Shown: positions 1 to 10,634 of the stretch, one piece after another
Layout: every line of letters begins with the position of its first letter
Numbering within the stretch: position 1 is the first letter of the stretch
Origin: Phymorhynchus buccinoides
Taxonomy: Eukaryota > Mollusca > Gastropoda > Neogastropoda > Raphitomidae
Direction: 5' to 3'
Assembly: GCA_017654935.2 (NCBI GenBank)
Contig: CM065704.1
Location: 18,313,334-18,377,333, forward strand
Length of the DNA: 64,000 nt
Made by a program: the position numbers and the translations under genes
Notes under the pieces: model-generated
Told to the model about the DNA's origin: nothing
Seen by the model: the letters and a program-made list of their open reading frames with translations, nothing else
Databases searched by the model: none

Positions 1-480
1 CCGGACACTGAACACAAGTAGTAACCCTTCCTGCTTGGGGCTAACCTTCTAGAAAGACAAAAGTCTTGTAAATCCTTTCGGATTCCATTGTTTTTCATTC
101 ACATTTTGCTTTGGCGCCATTGAGCTGCTTTATTATTATTGCTGCATAATCTTATGCAGATTTTTGGGAGTAAATAAAATACAAGTGTCAAATAATCCTG
201 AACCCTTTGGTCAGACTGATGAGAGTGGGAGTCTTGTAATTTCATGTAAAACCCTACTTCTCTCTGTCTGCCATTTAGAGCAATTCAACCACTTGTATTT
301 CTTACAACCATACGAGCCAGAACCCGGGCACAAATATAAATTTATTAGATGAAAAGGGGCCGGGAAAGTTGCTCATCTCCCATACCCTAGAGAAGTGGGT
401 TAAAGGCAAATTTTCTACTTGAAAATTTAACACACTAAAAGTCTTCCCTAGAGGCTTAGCCTTTTAACCCATTGCCTCGT
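1..480. other. Non-coding flank, no gene seen
   Basis: AT-rich sequence without a credible exon. A loose inverted pair (TGGGTTAAAGGC at about 396 and GCCTTTTAACCCA at about 458) spans roughly 75 bp. Its significance is unclear. Confidence 0.3.
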
Positions 481-481
481 C

Positions 482-512
482 ACAACACACACACACACAC
501 ACACACACACAT
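482..512. repeat. (CA)n microsatellite
   Basis: An uninterrupted CA run of about 15 copies. Confidence 0.9.
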
Positions 513-1460
513 ATGAAGTTGCCATTGATTCTGAGTCGCTATGTGCCTGTTTGTAAGGTTGGATGACCCCAAGCAAATGTTCAGCTACATAATTATGCAT
601 TCATTTTCTTTTGGTATTGGCAATGGACTACTTTTATAGTCAGTCTAGTCTCTGTGAAATTCGGGTTGCTCCCACCTGGAGAGCGCGTCGGAGCTAGTGC
701 TGAACCACATTTCTGTATGCAGTTTATGTGTGACTGAAGGGGAAGGGGGGTACGTTATTTGTGATCAAATGACAACGTTTTGTTGCTACTGTGTTCTTTA
801 ACGTGCGCGAAGTGCATGGGCACACGAGACCTCGGTTTTTGTCGTCTCCTCCGAAAGACTCAGCGTTCAGACCATAAGGTTTGGTGGAAAGTGAGCGGGA
901 AAAATTCTGCTGCGGCCAAGAATTAGGCTATCCCATATTTATTGCATATCGTCGGTGAAATTCAAAAACCTCGTATCTCGATTTTCGGGGTTTTGAGTTA
1001 GATACATAGTCAGTTCTCTAATGTTTCTCAATCCAAGTGTAATTTGTGACCTATGGTGTCATTTGTAATGTCATAAGGGGGGGGGGGGGGGATCCACCAA
1101 TGCAACCATTTTGTAAATAACTAGCAATCGCCCCGTGGCAGTTAACCCCCGTGGCAGTTTTAACCCCGTGGCAGCTATCTCCTCCCTACACCTACCCCCT
1201 CCCCACATTTACTTGCTCGGGGACTTATCTGCCACTCGGCGACACACTTGTTTGCTATTGTGGCTTTCAACAGACAGCCAGTCTCAAACACACGAAAGTG
1301 AAACTTTCGGTTTTGCATTTTCAAGAAGAAGGCAGCATTTCACCTTCCAAGAAAATGGATCACAAATGTGTAAGGTCTTTCTTTTCAGGGGGGGGGCACA
1401 TCTTGACCTATCCCAGAAAGAGTGTTTCATAATAATCATTTCGACTTTGACCTCGCGCAC
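513..1460. other. Intergenic, no gene seen; one repeat-like phrase
   Basis: The stretch 790-900 (TTCTTTAACGTGCGCGAAGTG and ACGAGACCTCGG) resembles an interspersed repeat I recall from molluscan genomes, but it has only one copy here. A 14-base G run lies at 1077-1091, and a short tandem phrase CCCCGTGGCAG at 1131-1172. Confidence 0.3.

Positions 1461-1462
<2 letters not shown>

Positions 1463-1496
<34 letters not shown>
1463..1496. repeat. (GA)n microsatellite
   Basis: About 17 GA copies, followed by a CTT-rich stretch. Confidence 0.9.
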
Positions 1497-1499
<3 letters not shown>

Positions 1500-1551
1500 T
1501 ACTTCTTCTTCTTCGTCTTCTAAATTCTTGTTGTTCGGTCGTTCAGGTATG

Positions 1552-1817
1552 TTTCTGTCAATTACGAACGTAGATGCATCATGCTGCTGTTATGCGCCTA
1601 AGTAAGAATAATTAGGCCCAGCATGTCTGACTTCGGGTAGAGGAAATCTTTTTGAAAGTATTTCTTGAAAAAAGGCAGGAGAATTTCTGTCAATTACGAA
1701 CGTAGATGCATCATGCTGCTGTTATGCACCTAAGTAAGAATAATTAGGCCCAGCATGTCTGACTTCGGCTAGAGGAAATCGTTTTGAAAGTATTTCTTGA
1801 AAAAAAGGCAGGAGAAT
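1552..1817. repeat. Tandem duplication, 132-bp unit x2
   Basis: TTTCTGTCAATTACGAACGT begins at 1552 and again at 1684. The two copies differ at a few bases only (GCGCC/GCACC, GGGTAG/GGCTAG), so the duplication is recent. Confidence 0.85.
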
Positions 1818-1935
1818 GGACCGGAAAGGCAGAACGATAGTAGATAACAGCATGCAAAGGGAAAAGGCAGAATCAAAGAGACTGACAGATTAGAGGAAGT
1901 TATAAGCACATAACTTCCAGAAGGTGGGGGAACTA
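1800..1935. repeat. Dispersed repeat R1, + copy
   Basis: The phrases GGCAGGAGAATGGACC, AAAGAGACTGACAGATTAG and TAACTTCCAGAAGGTG recur inverted at 20812-20950 and in part at 27095-27165. Confidence 0.6.
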
Positions 1936-1971
1936 TTTGTACGGAAGTTATAAGGCCCGTTTCGTGTTTCA

Positions 1972-1973
<2 letters not shown>

Positions 1974-2059
<86 letters not shown>

Positions 2060-2099
2060 GTTTCGTGTTTCAGACACACACACACACACACACACACAC
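1974..2099. repeat. (CA)n microsatellite in two blocks
   Basis: About 42 CA copies to 2058, then CGTTTCGTGTTTCAGA, then 13 more. The same CGTTTCGTGTTTCAGA precedes the first block, so the whole unit was duplicated. Confidence 0.9.
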
Positions 2100-2670
2100 G
2101 GACAGTTGGCTTATTACTATATGATGATGATGACAACAAATGCTGTGAACATAGACCATTCTTGTTCAAAGAGGATTTTCTTACCCTCGATAACACAACA
2201 ATAGCATTCTACTCTGTATGTGTGTTCTAACAACCTGATAAATGTATCACTACATGACAAAAAAAACTGAAACAGACTGCAACGTCACTGGAACATACAA
2301 CAAACAAACAACTACACGACAAGTGTAAAGCGATGTTATTTTATTTACAAGAGACAAAACAAAACTACTGGATATTTCGGCGACTACGCCTTTATCAACA
2401 GAGACAAACGAGAAAACAGCAAACAGCAAATATAGCAAAAATAACAAAAAGCAGGCAACAAAAGGAGTAAAAAATCAACACAAAAAAACAATACTTCCCC
2501 TCTACAGTCCAATGCGTAAATCATTTACGATTCACATCATTTCTATAATTTTTGGCATCTAATTTTGGATCTAAGACAATAGTCTAATCACCACCTATGA
2601 TGATATTTTGATTATTAGTTTGCTCAATAAGATTAGAAATATGTTCAAAACATTCAAATTGATCCTTATT
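2100..2670. other. Non-coding, no gene seen
   Basis: AT-rich stretch with A-runs. No splice-framed exon or transposon terminus was recognised. Confidence 0.3.
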
Positions 2671-2674
2671 ACCT

Positions 2675-3022
2675 GACTATCAAAGCAGTAATGCAAGCAC
2701 CAGTTCAAAAATGCAGTCATAACAATGTTGCATTGCTGTTTAACAATTGACCACTAGCGTGTGTGATGTGTGTGAAAAATCACAGTATCTCCACAACAAA
2801 CGTAGCAAAAACATGAACACTTTGCGGTAGAAAACAACAAAAAGTTAAGGTGGTTCATCATTCCAAAGCAGTAATACAAGCCCCAGTTCAAAAATGCAGT
2901 CATAACAATGTTGCATTGCTGTATAACAATTGACCACTAGCGTGTGTGATGTGTGTGAAAAATCACAGTATCTCAACAACAAACGTAGGAACACTTTGCG
3001 GTAGAAGACAACAAAACGTTAA
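2675..3022. repeat. Imperfect tandem duplication, about 185-bp unit x2
   Basis: CAGTCATAACAATGTTGCAT and GACCACTAGCGTGTGTGATG occur in both halves (about 2712 and 2895). The second copy has lost a short A-rich piece. Confidence 0.8.
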
Positions 3023-3394
3023 GGCTGAAATCCAAAAAGAAATAAAAAATCAAACATATCTACAAAATACGTAACTAACAAAAACAGCATACACTCATAC
3101 ACACGTTCAATTTTTAGTGAACAACTGTTCATTTTCCTATCGTCAGGGCGACCCCCTGTACAGATTTGTTTTTAAAGTGAAAAAAACCAAGAGCGACTGG
3201 CGAGGAGTCAGCCAGGACTAAGAAAGTGATGGGGTTAGGGACACGGCCATACCAATAACCACACACATGCACACATACGTGTGCGCGCGTGTATGCACAC
3301 ACGCCCCGGAGACGGGGAGAGGGCGACGCAAAAGGGTTGTCCCAAAAAGAGCAGCTGGAGGAGCCATGTCAGGAGAAGAGAGAATGAAGTAAAA

Positions 3395-4170
3395 TCACTA
3401 TTTTGACTACGATCAGAGACCAACATCATCATAAGCACCTTAAAAGCAGTGACATTTGCTTGACACTTTGCAGGAATACTATGTAATATCTTCTTTTCAT
3501 GTAAGACAACTAACCAAGGTACATTGTTGTGCTCATTTCTGAAATAAAGATAAAACACTTACCCCACCCCCATCTGAAATCAATATTTGGACTACAATCA
3601 GAGACTAAAACCATCGTGGTCCGTGACAGCTCTTTTTCTGATGAGATAAATGTTTGTCCTCTGACTCATTCTCGTGTGACTAGGTCTTCGATGCCTTTGA
3701 TTTTGTTGAATCTTCACGAAATGATATGCCCAGATGCTATATGCTCATTTTTGAAATATAAATGAAAAACGTGTTGTTGCTCATTTTTGTTTTACAAATG
3801 AAAAACGTACTGCCCCCATCCAAAGTAGCTATTTTGACGACAGAACGTTACAAACTAAAATCATCATAAATCCTGCAAGTGTTGTGACAATTGCCTGAAA
3901 AATTAAAAGAGCACTCTTTGTTGTCCTAGTTATATTTATATACAACAAACTATCAACGTACATTCCCATGTTCCTTCTTATCTATAAGGTAAAACTAATC
4001 CCACTCCCTTACAAAGCCTGTTATTACGGCCTCAGACTAAAGTCATCGCACGTCACAAATCAGTACTCACAATTTCATACAACTTTGCAGGACACTTTAT
4101 ACTTTATTTGTATGCGCAACAATCAAGGTAGCTGACCATGCTCATTTTTTCTTGAAGAGGTTTATAGAAC
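3395..4170. repeat. Degenerate tandem array, about 200-bp unit, ~4 copies
   Basis: The phrases CTATTTTGACTAC, ACCATCATAA, ACTTTGCAGGA, AACCAAGGTA, GCTCATTTTTG and CCCCACCCCC recur in order about every 200 bases. The second unit carries the inverted exonuclease fragment at 3620-3745. Confidence 0.55.
3620..3745 (+). pseudogene. Inverted fragment of the exonuclease pseudogene
   Basis: This stretch is a diverged copy of the reverse strand of about 4800-4920. It shares GACAGCTCTTTTTCTGATGA and CATTCTCGTGTGACTAGGTC, so it includes the same in-frame TAG. In the matching frame it reads VFDAFDFVESSRND. It lies inside a roughly 200-bp tandem repeat, not in an open gene, and is non-functional. Confidence 0.7.
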
Positions 4171-4578
4171 TATCAAAATTTCTTTTTGACTCGAAACACA
4201 AACGCCAAACTCAGAGCTCGCGTTACATCACGTTATGAATTGTAAATACAAGTGTTTTGGGGGTGTTGTTTTTGGTAAGCACATTATAACAAAGTATTTT
4301 GACCTAAATTTTCTCAATTATATTATGTCACTCAAGGTGTGGAGAAAAACTCTCAAAAGCCCAAGCTAAATCAGGATATGAAATGTTATTGTTTGTTGTT
4401 TATGAGCTTGATTGCAGTGATGTACCGAGGATCGAAAAGTGATAGGACTAACTTGCAGAAATCAATAAGATAAAGCGTGCCAATGTTAAATTCCGGTTAT
4501 TGTTCCTGACAGGGGAGAGCAAAATAGGACTTTTTCAATTTTAATAGGTCAATGTCCTATGACTGGGGCCTCGGGATA

Positions 4579-5943
4579 TCACTGCAATCCAGCGATGTAG
4601 TCTGACACTCTGTTTAAAACTGGCTTAGATTTAGACACACGGGGTTTGCCGTCAAGTGTCAATTCTGACAGAACTGTCTCCACACCATCTCTGCCATCTC
4701 TCCTGAATGCCAGAACCAGGTGTGAAATGCTGAGGCCTGAGCCTGCTGCTTTGCGTGCCATCTCCTTACTGATGACCCCTTCAGTAATAAGAGGTTGGTA
4801 GCTTCTGAACAGATCATTTCTTGATTCAACAAAGTCAAAGGCAGCGAAGACCTAGTCACACGAGAATGAGTAAGAGGACAGAATGTCATCAGAAAAAGAG
4901 CTGTCAAGGACCAGGCGCTGTAAGGCAGCAGCATCTGCAGCAGCATTATGCGCTGAGTAGTCGGCATTGAAGACATGTTTGTATAGGGTTTCCTGCTTGT
5001 GATACTTTAACTCTGGATAACGGTTTTGGAACAAAGGGAGAGTGTCTACGAAACCCGCAACACTTCTTTTCAGCAAGTGATCCCGACAACATGACCTTAC
5101 TGCGTTAATAAGTGTTGGGCAGTCAAATCTCTTGCAGTTGTGGCCGTGCAATACCACACCATCTTGCCCTAGGAAAGCAAGAAAGGCATCCATGGCATCA
5201 GCCAGAGGGACAGCAGGCACGGGGACCTCATGGTGAAAGAGCACGCCCCCAACACAGCTAATGCCGGTCACTTCCTGGGCTCCGGCCCGATAGCTTTCTT
5301 CGGCAAGACGTAACTGGAGAAACTGCCTGATGATCCAACAGCTGCTATTTGGGTGATGTGACAGTGTGTACCTGCAAACCAAACAAAATACAAAAAACCC
5401 ATGCAAGTGTGTTTTAGTCTATAATGTCCTTGTGTGATCAGAACATCCTAATAAAAAGTATTATTCACTAGCAGGTGGCCACTTCGCAGCATTTATTCCA
5501 TAGCAGGGTTTTCACCAAAGGTTCACAATGTGCCCAGTGCCTTCATTGGGTCCTGCGGCTTGGTGGAGGTTTACACTGGAGGTTCAAAATGTGGTCTGGT
5601 AGCATCTGTGGCTAATGCTGCTGTCCTTTGCCCATTACACTCCCCTAGCTCCCTTTTCCTCCACTAGTCTATCAATATGTACTGCTTTTTTCTAACTTAT
5701 TTAGACTATTACAACATAATGATTACATTTGAAATCGCATGTGTTTGTAGTTCATGTGGACAGCTCTACACATGAGTCTACAGAGGAGTGAAGACTATAC
5801 GACCAAGACAGAACCCACCATAATAAACTTACCAAGTCCTGTTGTTTCCAGATCGAAGAAAACAGCTGGAATTCCAGTCACAGATACAGGCCGGCTCACA
5901 GGTTCTAGCCTTGCTGGAGGAATCGCATCTACTTCAGGCATTG
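4579..5943 (-). pseudogene. DEDDh-type 3'-5' exonuclease, broken copy with one intron
   Basis: Two reverse-strand exons are visible. The first (5943-5833) encodes MPEVDAIPPARLEP and ends VFFDLETTGLG, the ExoI motif with catalytic Asp and Glu. The second starts at 5371 after TTTGCAG with HITQIAAVG. Further on come HNCKRFDCPTL (ExoII) and AHNAAADAAALQRLV (ExoIII His/Asp), then MARKAAGSGLSISHLVLAFR near the end. This matches the animal exonuclease family often annotated as PolC-type or PML-isoform-I-like. Two breaks are seen. The frame changes near 5270-5295, between YVLPKKA and AQEVTGISC. An in-frame TAG lies at 4852-4854, and coding resumes directly after it (VFAAFDFVESRNDL). The intron is retained, so this is a duplicated copy, not a processed one. 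A sequencing error could explain the frameshift but not both breaks easily. Confidence 0.75.
5372..5832 (-). other. Intron of the exonuclease pseudogene
   Basis: Bounded on the reverse strand by GTAAGT after 5833 and TTTGCAG before 5371. It contains the near-repeat phrases GGTTCACAATGTG and GGTTCAAAATGTG. No coding sense is visible. Confidence 0.55.
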
Positions 5944-5984
5944 CTAAAAAGATAAAACAGAAAAACACAATGCCATTATAGTTG

Positions 5985-6055
5985 TTTCTAGATTACTTAG
6001 GATTTTCATGTGCCCCCTGGGGTTTTTGAAATAAACTTTGTGACTTTGACTTTGA
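5985..6055 (+). repeat. LINE-type 3' tail
   Basis: AAATAAACTTTGTGACTTTG followed by further ACTTTG copies is typical of the 3' end of a non-LTR element. No reverse transcriptase remains nearby. Confidence 0.35.
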
Positions 6056-6144
6056 CTTAAAATTCAATTCCGAAATTAAATATACCATTATTTAATTACT
6101 CTTCCATGCGATGTCGTTCGTGTAAAACATAGTTGATAAGATGA

Positions 6145-6695
6145 ATACCATATTGTTCTGATTATAAGGCGATATTAGTTTTTCCAAGACTGACCCCGGC
6201 ACCTTAAAATATTATGACTGATTTATTTAGAAAAATTATCAATCTCCAAAATCCACCGAAGACAGAGTGTGGCTGCCCACGTGGCGGGGTGATCATCAAA
6301 AACGGTCACACACGAAATGTTCTCATCCCTAGCTGATGTATTTGTACCATAGTGTTCAAGTGCTTCAGCTGTTGGGGTGATCCATGGAGTCTGTTAGCCA
6401 GGGTACGTCATCAACAACGACATAGTATAAACTGGTAACATAGTAAGAAAGCAAAGCATACCATATTTTTTTTAACTTTCAGGCGCAGCCCCAAAATTGT
6501 ACACCCAAATCAGATTTTATTATATATTTTCTTACTATCTTAATAGTCATACTATAAGGCCTCCGGTCTCAGTCTGGAGAAAAGTATCGCCTTACAGTCT
6601 GAAGAATACGCTAGTAACTAATTCTGAGCTTAGTTTAAAATTTGACGAGAGCGCCTTATAACCAGGTGCGCCCTATAGTCCGAGAAGTACGGTAG
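6145..6695. mobile_element. DNA-transposon remnant with 'TATAAGGCGC/TACGGTA' ends, nested SINE
   Basis: The left end reads ACCATATTGTTCTGATTATAAGG and the right end ATAGTCCGAGAAGTACGGTAG, a degenerate inverted pair. The same family recurs at 27745-28377. A SINE copy (6255-6425) lies inside. Confidence 0.5.
6255..6425 (+). mobile_element. SINE-like element, copy 1
   Basis: It shares AGAGTGTGGCTGCCCACGTGG, the CATCCCTAGCTG phrase and TTCAAGTGCTTCAGCTG with the copy at 47045-47206. Its tail is AACAACGACA. Confidence 0.6.
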
Positions 6696-6996
6696 TTCAT
6701 ATTACAAAGAGAAAGAAGACAATTGTCTTGAAGAAATTGTTGGAAACATAACCAATACATGCATGCGTGTGTACTTGTGTGTGTTTCGGTTTTGTGGGTT
6801 ATGTGTGCACGCATGTGTATGTGTGTGTCTGTATGCATGTGTGTGTGTCTGTCTGCCTGAGTACGTGGTGTGTGAGTATATTTGTATGTGTATCCTCTAG
6901 TATTTGTGTATGTGTGTTGGTGTATGTGGTTAGTCCGTGCAACTCAGTTGCTATGGCTTACTGAATGAAAGATGAATAATGAGTCGGTGTCGATAA

Positions 6997-7152
<156 letters not shown>

Positions 7153-7234
7153 GAGAGAGGGAGAGAGGAAGAGATTTTGAGAGAGTTGCTTTGTATATGC
7201 GTTGTTGCTGGTTTGTGTCATTCTTAAATACTAT

Positions 7235-7335
7235 TTTTGCCATCTACTTCTTGATGAAGAATTGATTGTAAAGCGGTTTGGGTTCATTTGAGGTAAAGCG
7301 CTATGTAAATGTACTATTATTATTATTATACAGAA
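7235..7335 (+). repeat. CR1/L2-type LINE 3' tail
   Basis: AAAGCGCTATGTAAATGTAC followed by (ATT)n is the usual end of CR1/L2-clade elements. Confidence 0.55.
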
Positions 7336-7440
7336 TTACTTGATTGCAGTCCAGTTCCACTGGAATAAGTCTCGCCTTCTCGCTTACATTTAACGTCCTC
7401 CAGGTCCAAAGGACACATGTGGGACATTAGTAATTTTCCG

Positions 7441-7569
7441 TAAAGACCCACCACGTCATGTGTCAAAATCACGATTTTCACGTGTTTTCCCTCTTATGGC
7501 TGGTAAGAAATCTTAGGAAATCTTCCAAACATAAGAGGGAATGATGACACGTGACGTGGGGGGTCTTTA
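7441..7569. mobile_element. Palindromic MITE-like element
   Basis: Ends TAAAGACCCACCACGTCA and TGACGTGGGGGGTCTTTA are inverted copies, continuing inward to CCCTCTTA and TAAGAGGG. The total is 129 bp. Confidence 0.6.
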
Positions 7570-7575
7570 AAGGGG

Positions 7576-7735
7576 GGCACCCTGACGGATGAGTTTTTGT
7601 AAGAAACACGTTCAGATCACCAGGAAAACAGCCTTTACAGAGATCGCAACACTCACTTTGCTCTGGTTTCACTGAAATCAAGCCGTCAAAAAGGCGATTC
7701 CTCCTTGGCGGAGGTGCTGGAAGTCAAATTCCTTC
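7576..7735 (+). repeat. Dispersed repeat R2, copy 1
   Basis: It runs from CACCCTGACGGATGAGTT through CAACACTCACTTTGCTCTGG to TCCTCCTTGGCGGAGGTG. Other copies are at 8100-8260 (-) and 51493-51650 (+). Confidence 0.75.
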
Positions 7736-7880
7736 ACCCAAAGAGAAAGCGGTAAAGGTCAAGATGTGCCACCCCCCCTACATTTCTCGGTTAATTCCAT
7801 TTTTTTCCGTTTTTGCCTTTCTTACCAAACATAAAGCTGTATTTTATGAACATTTTCAGCTAATTATCTTTTTGGAATAA

Positions 7881-7911
7881 TAACCCTAACCCTAACCCTA
7901 ACCCTGACCCT
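7881..7911. repeat. Short interstitial telomere-like array (TAACCC)n
   Basis: Four to five TAACCC units, the last one TGACCC, are followed by a C run. TTAGGG is the telomere repeat of molluscs and most animals. It lies between inverted R2 copies. Confidence 0.75.
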
Positions 7912-8099
7912 ACCCCCCCCCCCCCCCCCCACCCCCCACCCCTCCCCTCTATAAGACGGGAAATTTAAAACAGTTTATCTAACGGAATTTCGCTGACAAC
8001 AAAGGAAATAGCTACAATTTTTTTTACTGCACCACAAAAAAAAAAAAAAGCTTCAACCACAATGGGATTGGCCTCCACCCACCCCATCCAAAATGGCTT

Positions 8100-8260
8100 C
8101 TCTCTCCGGCATCTCCGTTAAGGAGGAATCGCCGTTTTTACGGTTTGATTTCTAGGAAACCAGAGCAAAGTCAGAGTGAGTGTTCTGATCCTTGAAAAGG
8201 CTGTCTTTCTGGTGATCTCGACGTGTTTTCTTGCAAAAAAGCTCATCCGTCAGGGTCCAC
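8100..8260 (-). repeat. Dispersed repeat R2, copy 2 (inverted)
   Basis: The reverse strand carries the same ACCCTGACGGATGAG to GGAATCGCC-type text as copy 1. The two copies form an inverted pair of about 155-bp arms 365 bp apart. Confidence 0.75.
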
Positions 8261-8520
8261 CAAGCAATGGAAGTTATTTAGAGCGATTTGAAGTGAAATG
8301 AAGAAAATTAGCCGGACACGTGAAACTGTTGCCATTCAGCTTAAGCCCTGAGGCAGCCTGTATTGTACACTGTAGTTAGGAGCGGACACGAGTGCGGCCA
8401 TGACCATCTCAACACATGGGTGTTATGTCCCAAGGCGGAAACATGGCGTGGAAGTCAGCACAACGAGAAAAGACTAGACCAGGTGTATTGTAAAAACGCC
8501 TTGCTTACGAGGTCGCTACA

Positions 8521-8847
8521 CTGCATACGATTCGATCCCAATGTGATCCGATTGTGACATCTGTGAGGCATGATTCTCGTGAAATTTCTACAGGAATCTG
8601 ATGAGATCATACTAATTTTGTTCACTGCAATTATTAAGTCCCCCGCACACGAATCTGATGAAATGTCTGTATTAATTGTATCAGACATTGCATGTAATTC
8701 GTGTACTCCGGTCTACTTGAGTATAGTGAACGTAAACAGTATAAAAAATTTTTATATGGACGGAATCAGTATTTCACGTGAATCATGACTCACAAACATG
8801 GTCACAATCGGAATCGCAATCGGAATCGCTAATAATCGTATGCAGTC
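8521..8847. mobile_element. MITE with long inverted ends, abutting the minisatellite
   Basis: The left end GCATACGATTCGATCCC, then CCGATTGTGAC and GGCATGATTC, is mirrored by GAATCATGACTCAC, GTCACAATCGG and AATCGTATGC at the right. No open frame is present. Confidence 0.65.
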
Positions 8848-9963
8848 TGCCCCTTAAGTACTACGCTCAGTGTGTCTGCCCCTTAAGACTACTACGCTCA
8901 GTGTGTCTGCCCCTTAAGACTACTACGCTCAGTGTGTCTGCCCCTTAAGACTACTACGCTCAGTGTGTCTGCCCCGTAAGACTACTACGCTCAGTGTGTC
9001 TGCCCCTTAAGACTACTACGCTCAGTGTGTCTGCCCCTTAAGACTACTACGCTCAGTGTGTCTGCCCCTTAAGACTACTACGCTCAGTGTGTCTGCCCCT
9101 TAAGACTACTACGCTCAGTGTGTCTGCCCCTTAAGACTACTACGCTCAGTGTGTCTGCCCCGTTAAGACTACTACGCTCAGTGTGTCTGCCCCTTAAGAC
9201 TACTACGCTCAGTGTGTCTGCCCCTTAAGACTACTACGCTCAGTGTGTCTGCCCCTTAAGTCTACTACGCTCAGACTGTCTGCCCCTTAAGACTACTACG
9301 CTCAGTGTGTCTGCCCCTTAAGACTACTACGCTCAGTGTGTCTGTCCCTTAAGACTACTACGCTCAGTGTGTCTGCCCCTTAAGTCTACTACTCTCAGTG
9401 TGTCTGCCCCTTAAGTCTACTACGCTCAGTGTGTCTGCCCCTTAAGACTACTACGCTCAGTGTGTCTGCCCCTTAAGTCTACTACTCTCAGTGTGTCTGC
9501 CCCTTAAGTCTACTACGCTCAGTGTGTCTGCCCCTTAAGTCTACTACGCTCAGTGTGTCTGCCCCTTAAGACTACTACGCTCAGTGTGTCTGCCCCTTAA
9601 GACTACTACGCTCAGTGTGTCTGCCCCTTAAGACTACTACGCTCAGTGTGTCTGCCCCTTAAGACTACTACGCTCAGTGTGTCTGCCCCTTAAGACTACT
9701 ACGCTCAGTGTGTCTGTCCCTTAAGTCTACTACGCTCAGAGTGTCTGCCCCTTAAGACTACTACGCTCAGACTGTCTGCCCCGTAAGACTACTACGCTCA
9801 GTGTGTCTGTCCCTTAAGACTACTACGCTCAGTGTGTCTGTCCCTTAAGACTACTACGCTCAGACTGTCTGCCCCGTAAGACTACTACGCTCAGTGTGTC
9901 TGCCCCTTAAGACTACTACGCTCAGTGTGTCTGTCCCTTAAGACTACTACGCTCAGAGTGTCT
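8844..9963. repeat. 31-bp minisatellite, about 36 copies
   Basis: The unit is CTGCCCCTTAAGACTACTA plus CGCTCAGTGTGT. Variants include CTGTCCC, CCCCGTAAG, AAGTCTACTA, TACTCTCAG and CAGACTGTCTG. The variants recur in blocks, which suggests higher-order duplication. Each unit carries CTTAAG. Confidence 0.95.
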
Positions 9964-10539
9964 CGGCCCTTCAAAGCATCAGACCTGATATTGTTGTCGA
10001 CTTGCTTTAGGGGGTGGGGTGGGGGGTGGTCTTGGTCTTTGCTACCACAAATGTGACACCAATAATTCTTTCGATGGTTTTACAACAAATAAAACGGTTT
10101 GCGGTTTGAGTTTGTGTTTGAGATCAGAGCTTGAAAAATGGATTCACGCGAAAAGGTCATTCAACGTATTGGTGTTGAAGTTTGGGTGTTAAGTAGCTAA
10201 GGTGATTTAGAAAGAGGTGGTTTCACTGGTGGACTCTGGAGAAATGTGTAAGAAGAGAGAAGCTAGGAGAGGCCTGAAAGAGGCTGTGCTTGAAACGAAG
10301 CTGAACAATCCTTGCCATGTTTCACCAGTACAGTGTTAATGTTGAACCATAGATGTGGAGAGAGATCTATGGTTGAACCTAAATAAAAGGTATTGAAGGG
10401 AGGGGTGATTTAACTGCTGAAACTGTGATGGGTGCCCCAGGGAGTCGGGTGTAGATGTCCATGGACAGAATCGAAAGGAAAAAGAAAAGATCGTGATCGT
10501 GAAAACAAGGCCATGGAAACATTCTGCCTCTCTCCTTCG

Positions 10540-10547
<8 letters not shown>
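9964..10547. other. Non-coding, no gene seen
   Basis: Contains a G-rich stretch at 10010-10030 and an inverted short pair around AACCATAGATGTGG/GAGATCTATGGTTG (10343-10377). No exon recognised. Confidence 0.3.

Positions 10548-10580
<33 letters not shown>
10548..10580. repeat. (TC)n microsatellite
   Basis: About 15 TC copies after a C run. Confidence 0.88.
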
Positions 10581-10582
<2 letters not shown>

Positions 10583-10634
10583 CTTGCACTTGTATGACAA
10601 CGCAATCGCGCGTGTGTGTGAGTGAGCAGGTCGG

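Noticed and set aside
1937..2230. Open frames through CA, GA and CTA microsatellites (also 6997-7243, 39003-39323, 40300-40760, 41176-41544)
   Set aside because: Dipeptide or tripeptide repeats from simple sequence, with no splice context and no motifs.
4852..4860. Intron ending at the TAG in the exonuclease (CTAG/GTC as acceptor)
   Set aside because: Coding homology is continuous on both sides in the same frame, with no room for an intron, so an in-frame stop is the simpler reading.
8844..9963. CRISPR array
   Set aside because: The 31-bp unit repeats directly with no unique spacers, and the surrounding genome is animal. It is a minisatellite.
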